A stretch of DNA of 64,000 nucleotides from Raphanus sativus (Eukaryota; Streptophyta; Magnoliopsida; Brassicales; Brassicaceae). The notes under the pieces were generated by a model. The model made no database searches. It had not been told where the DNA came from and saw only the letters and a program-made list of their open reading frames with translations. How positions within the stretch are numbered: position 1 is the first letter of the stretch; each line of letters starts with the position of its first letter. This document shows positions 63,095 to 64,000 of this stretch, in pieces. Location: the NCBI RefSeq assembly GCF_000801105.2, contig NC_079518.1, positions 11,726,106 to 11,790,105 of the forward strand, written 5' to 3'. The position numbers and the translations under genes were made by a program.

Positions 63095-64000
63095 ACTTCG
63101 AGTCTCGTTCTGTTTTTATATCAAGGAATGTTATTTTTCATGAAAATGATTTTCCATTTAAAACATCTGATCTTCTTCGTGAAACTGTTGATATGTTTCC
63201 TAATACCATCTTACCTATGCCTACTCCATTGCATTTTGTTGAGTCTATGCCTTTGCCTACTGAGCATTCTGATTGTCATGTGCATAATTCTTCTAGTAGT
63301 TCTTGCATTCATTCTCCTCCGGTTGTAGTTACTGAGCACTCTGATCCTGTTGTCAATACTGAGTCCTTAGCTAGACCAAAACGAACTACTCGAGCTCCTA
63401 ACTATCTCTCTGAGTATCTTTGTAATCTCGTCCCTTTCATTTCCACTTCTAAACACATTTCCTCTGTTCCACCAAATCCTGTTCCTGTTTTTCCAACTCC
63501 ATATCCTATTTCCTCTGTTCTTTCATATGATAGCTTATCTCCTTCCTTTCAAGTCTATACTCTTGCTTACTCTCTTGAAAGAGAACCCAAAAACTTCAAG
63601 GAAGCGATGACTTCTGATGTGTGGAAACAGTCAGCGAATGTGGAATTGGATGCTCTTGAGCAAAACAGAACATGGGATGTTGTGACTTTGCCTTCAGGTA
63701 AGAATGTGGTGGGTTGTAAGTGGATATTTACCATCAAATATAATCCTGATGGTACTGTGGAGCGTTACAAATCGAGACTTGTTGCACAAGGATTTATTCA
63801 ACAGGAAGGTGTTGATTTTCTGGAGACTTTCTCTCCTGTTGCAAAGCTGGCGAGTGTGAAACTTCTGCTGGGACTTGCATCTATTAAAGGTTGGAAGCTC
63901 AGTCAGATGGATGTCTCCAATGCTTTTCTACACGGTGAACTTGATGAGGAGATTTATATGAGTCTACCTCAAGGCTATACGCCTGCTCCTGGAGTTATTT
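63055..64000 (+). pseudogene. Copia reverse-transcriptase part, continued in the shifted frame, cut by window end
   Basis: Open in this frame from about 63055 to the last base. It begins with the end of the integrase module ([17 protein letters not shown]), then a Pro/Ser-rich linker, then the start of the Copia RT domain: [61 protein letters not shown] LETFSPVAK and [19 protein letters not shown]. The catalytic YVDD box lies beyond the window. Confidence 0.92.

Larger units (their letters stand above)
60019..64000 (+). mobile_element. Ty1/Copia LTR retrotransposon, 5' part, runs off the window
   Basis: The left LTR is about 60019-60296, the tRNA-Met primer site 60297-60308, then a gag-pol coding region in the Copia order gag, protease, integrase, reverse transcriptase. 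RNase H and the 3' LTR lie beyond base 64000. One single-base deletion near 63051 splits the polyprotein. Confidence 0.93.

Overview
This is a plant nuclear genome window, almost certainly from Brassicaceae and probably Brassica or a close relative. The genes have introns, the spacers are very AT-rich, there is an intron-containing tRNA-Tyr, and several proteins look like close homologues of Arabidopsis CPR1, EMC3, alkaline ceramidase (AtCES1), IBR1 and ISU1. From memory of the Arabidopsis map, not checked here, the HyPRP, CPR1 and EMC3 genes correspond to a neighbourhood around At4g125xx, and ceramidase, SWIB, ISU1 and the defensin-like gene to one around At4g222xx-223xx.

Layout. 0-3 kb: repeat-rich spacer with two MITE-like elements and a LINE tail. 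3.1-4.4 kb: a secreted hybrid proline-rich protein. 4.4-11.3 kb: AT-rich spacer. 11.3-12.6 kb: CPR1-type F-box gene. 13.5-14.9 kb: a Helitron. 15-22.4 kb: three tandem F-box genes of one subfamily (the third frameshifted), with trapped fragments of EMC3 and CPR1, a LINE insertion and an LTR-like segment between them. 22.9-28.5 kb: three minus-strand single-copy genes, EMC3, a double-SWIB protein and alkaline ceramidase. 29.9-34.9 kb: a complete-looking PIF/Harbinger DNA transposon with three open reading frames. 35.5-36.7 kb: a fourth F-box gene. 37.9-38.4 kb: LINE relic. 39.2-41.4 kb: a small unknown ORF and a degenerate RPD3-class histone deacetylase. 42.4-44.4 kb: MITE, Helitron and second MITE side by side. 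44.4-44.7 kb: FHA (DAWDLE-like) fragment. 45.4-51 kb: two more F-box genes, a partial IBR1 copy and the intact IBR1 gene. 51.6-53 kb: tRNA-Tyr and ISU1. 55.3-56.8 kb: a defensin-like gene broken by a young TRIM retrotransposon. 57-58.6 kb: CACTA relic. 60-64 kb: the 5' part of a Ty1/copia element that runs off the window.

How it fits together. The conserved genes are ordinary housekeeping functions: ER membrane insertion, chromatin, sphingolipid turnover, peroxisomal beta-oxidation and mitochondrial Fe-S assembly. The evolving layer is a six-copy F-box family with a shared promoter layout. It was duplicated at two places, and each time it carried along the last exon(s) of the neighbouring gene (EMC3 in one place, IBR1 in the other). 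The most notable items are these trapped gene ends, the three-ORF Harbinger element with a tail-anchored GRF zinc-finger protein, the TRIM with two apparently identical LTRs that knocks out a defensin-like gene, and the deacetylase-like gene that has lost most of its catalytic residues.
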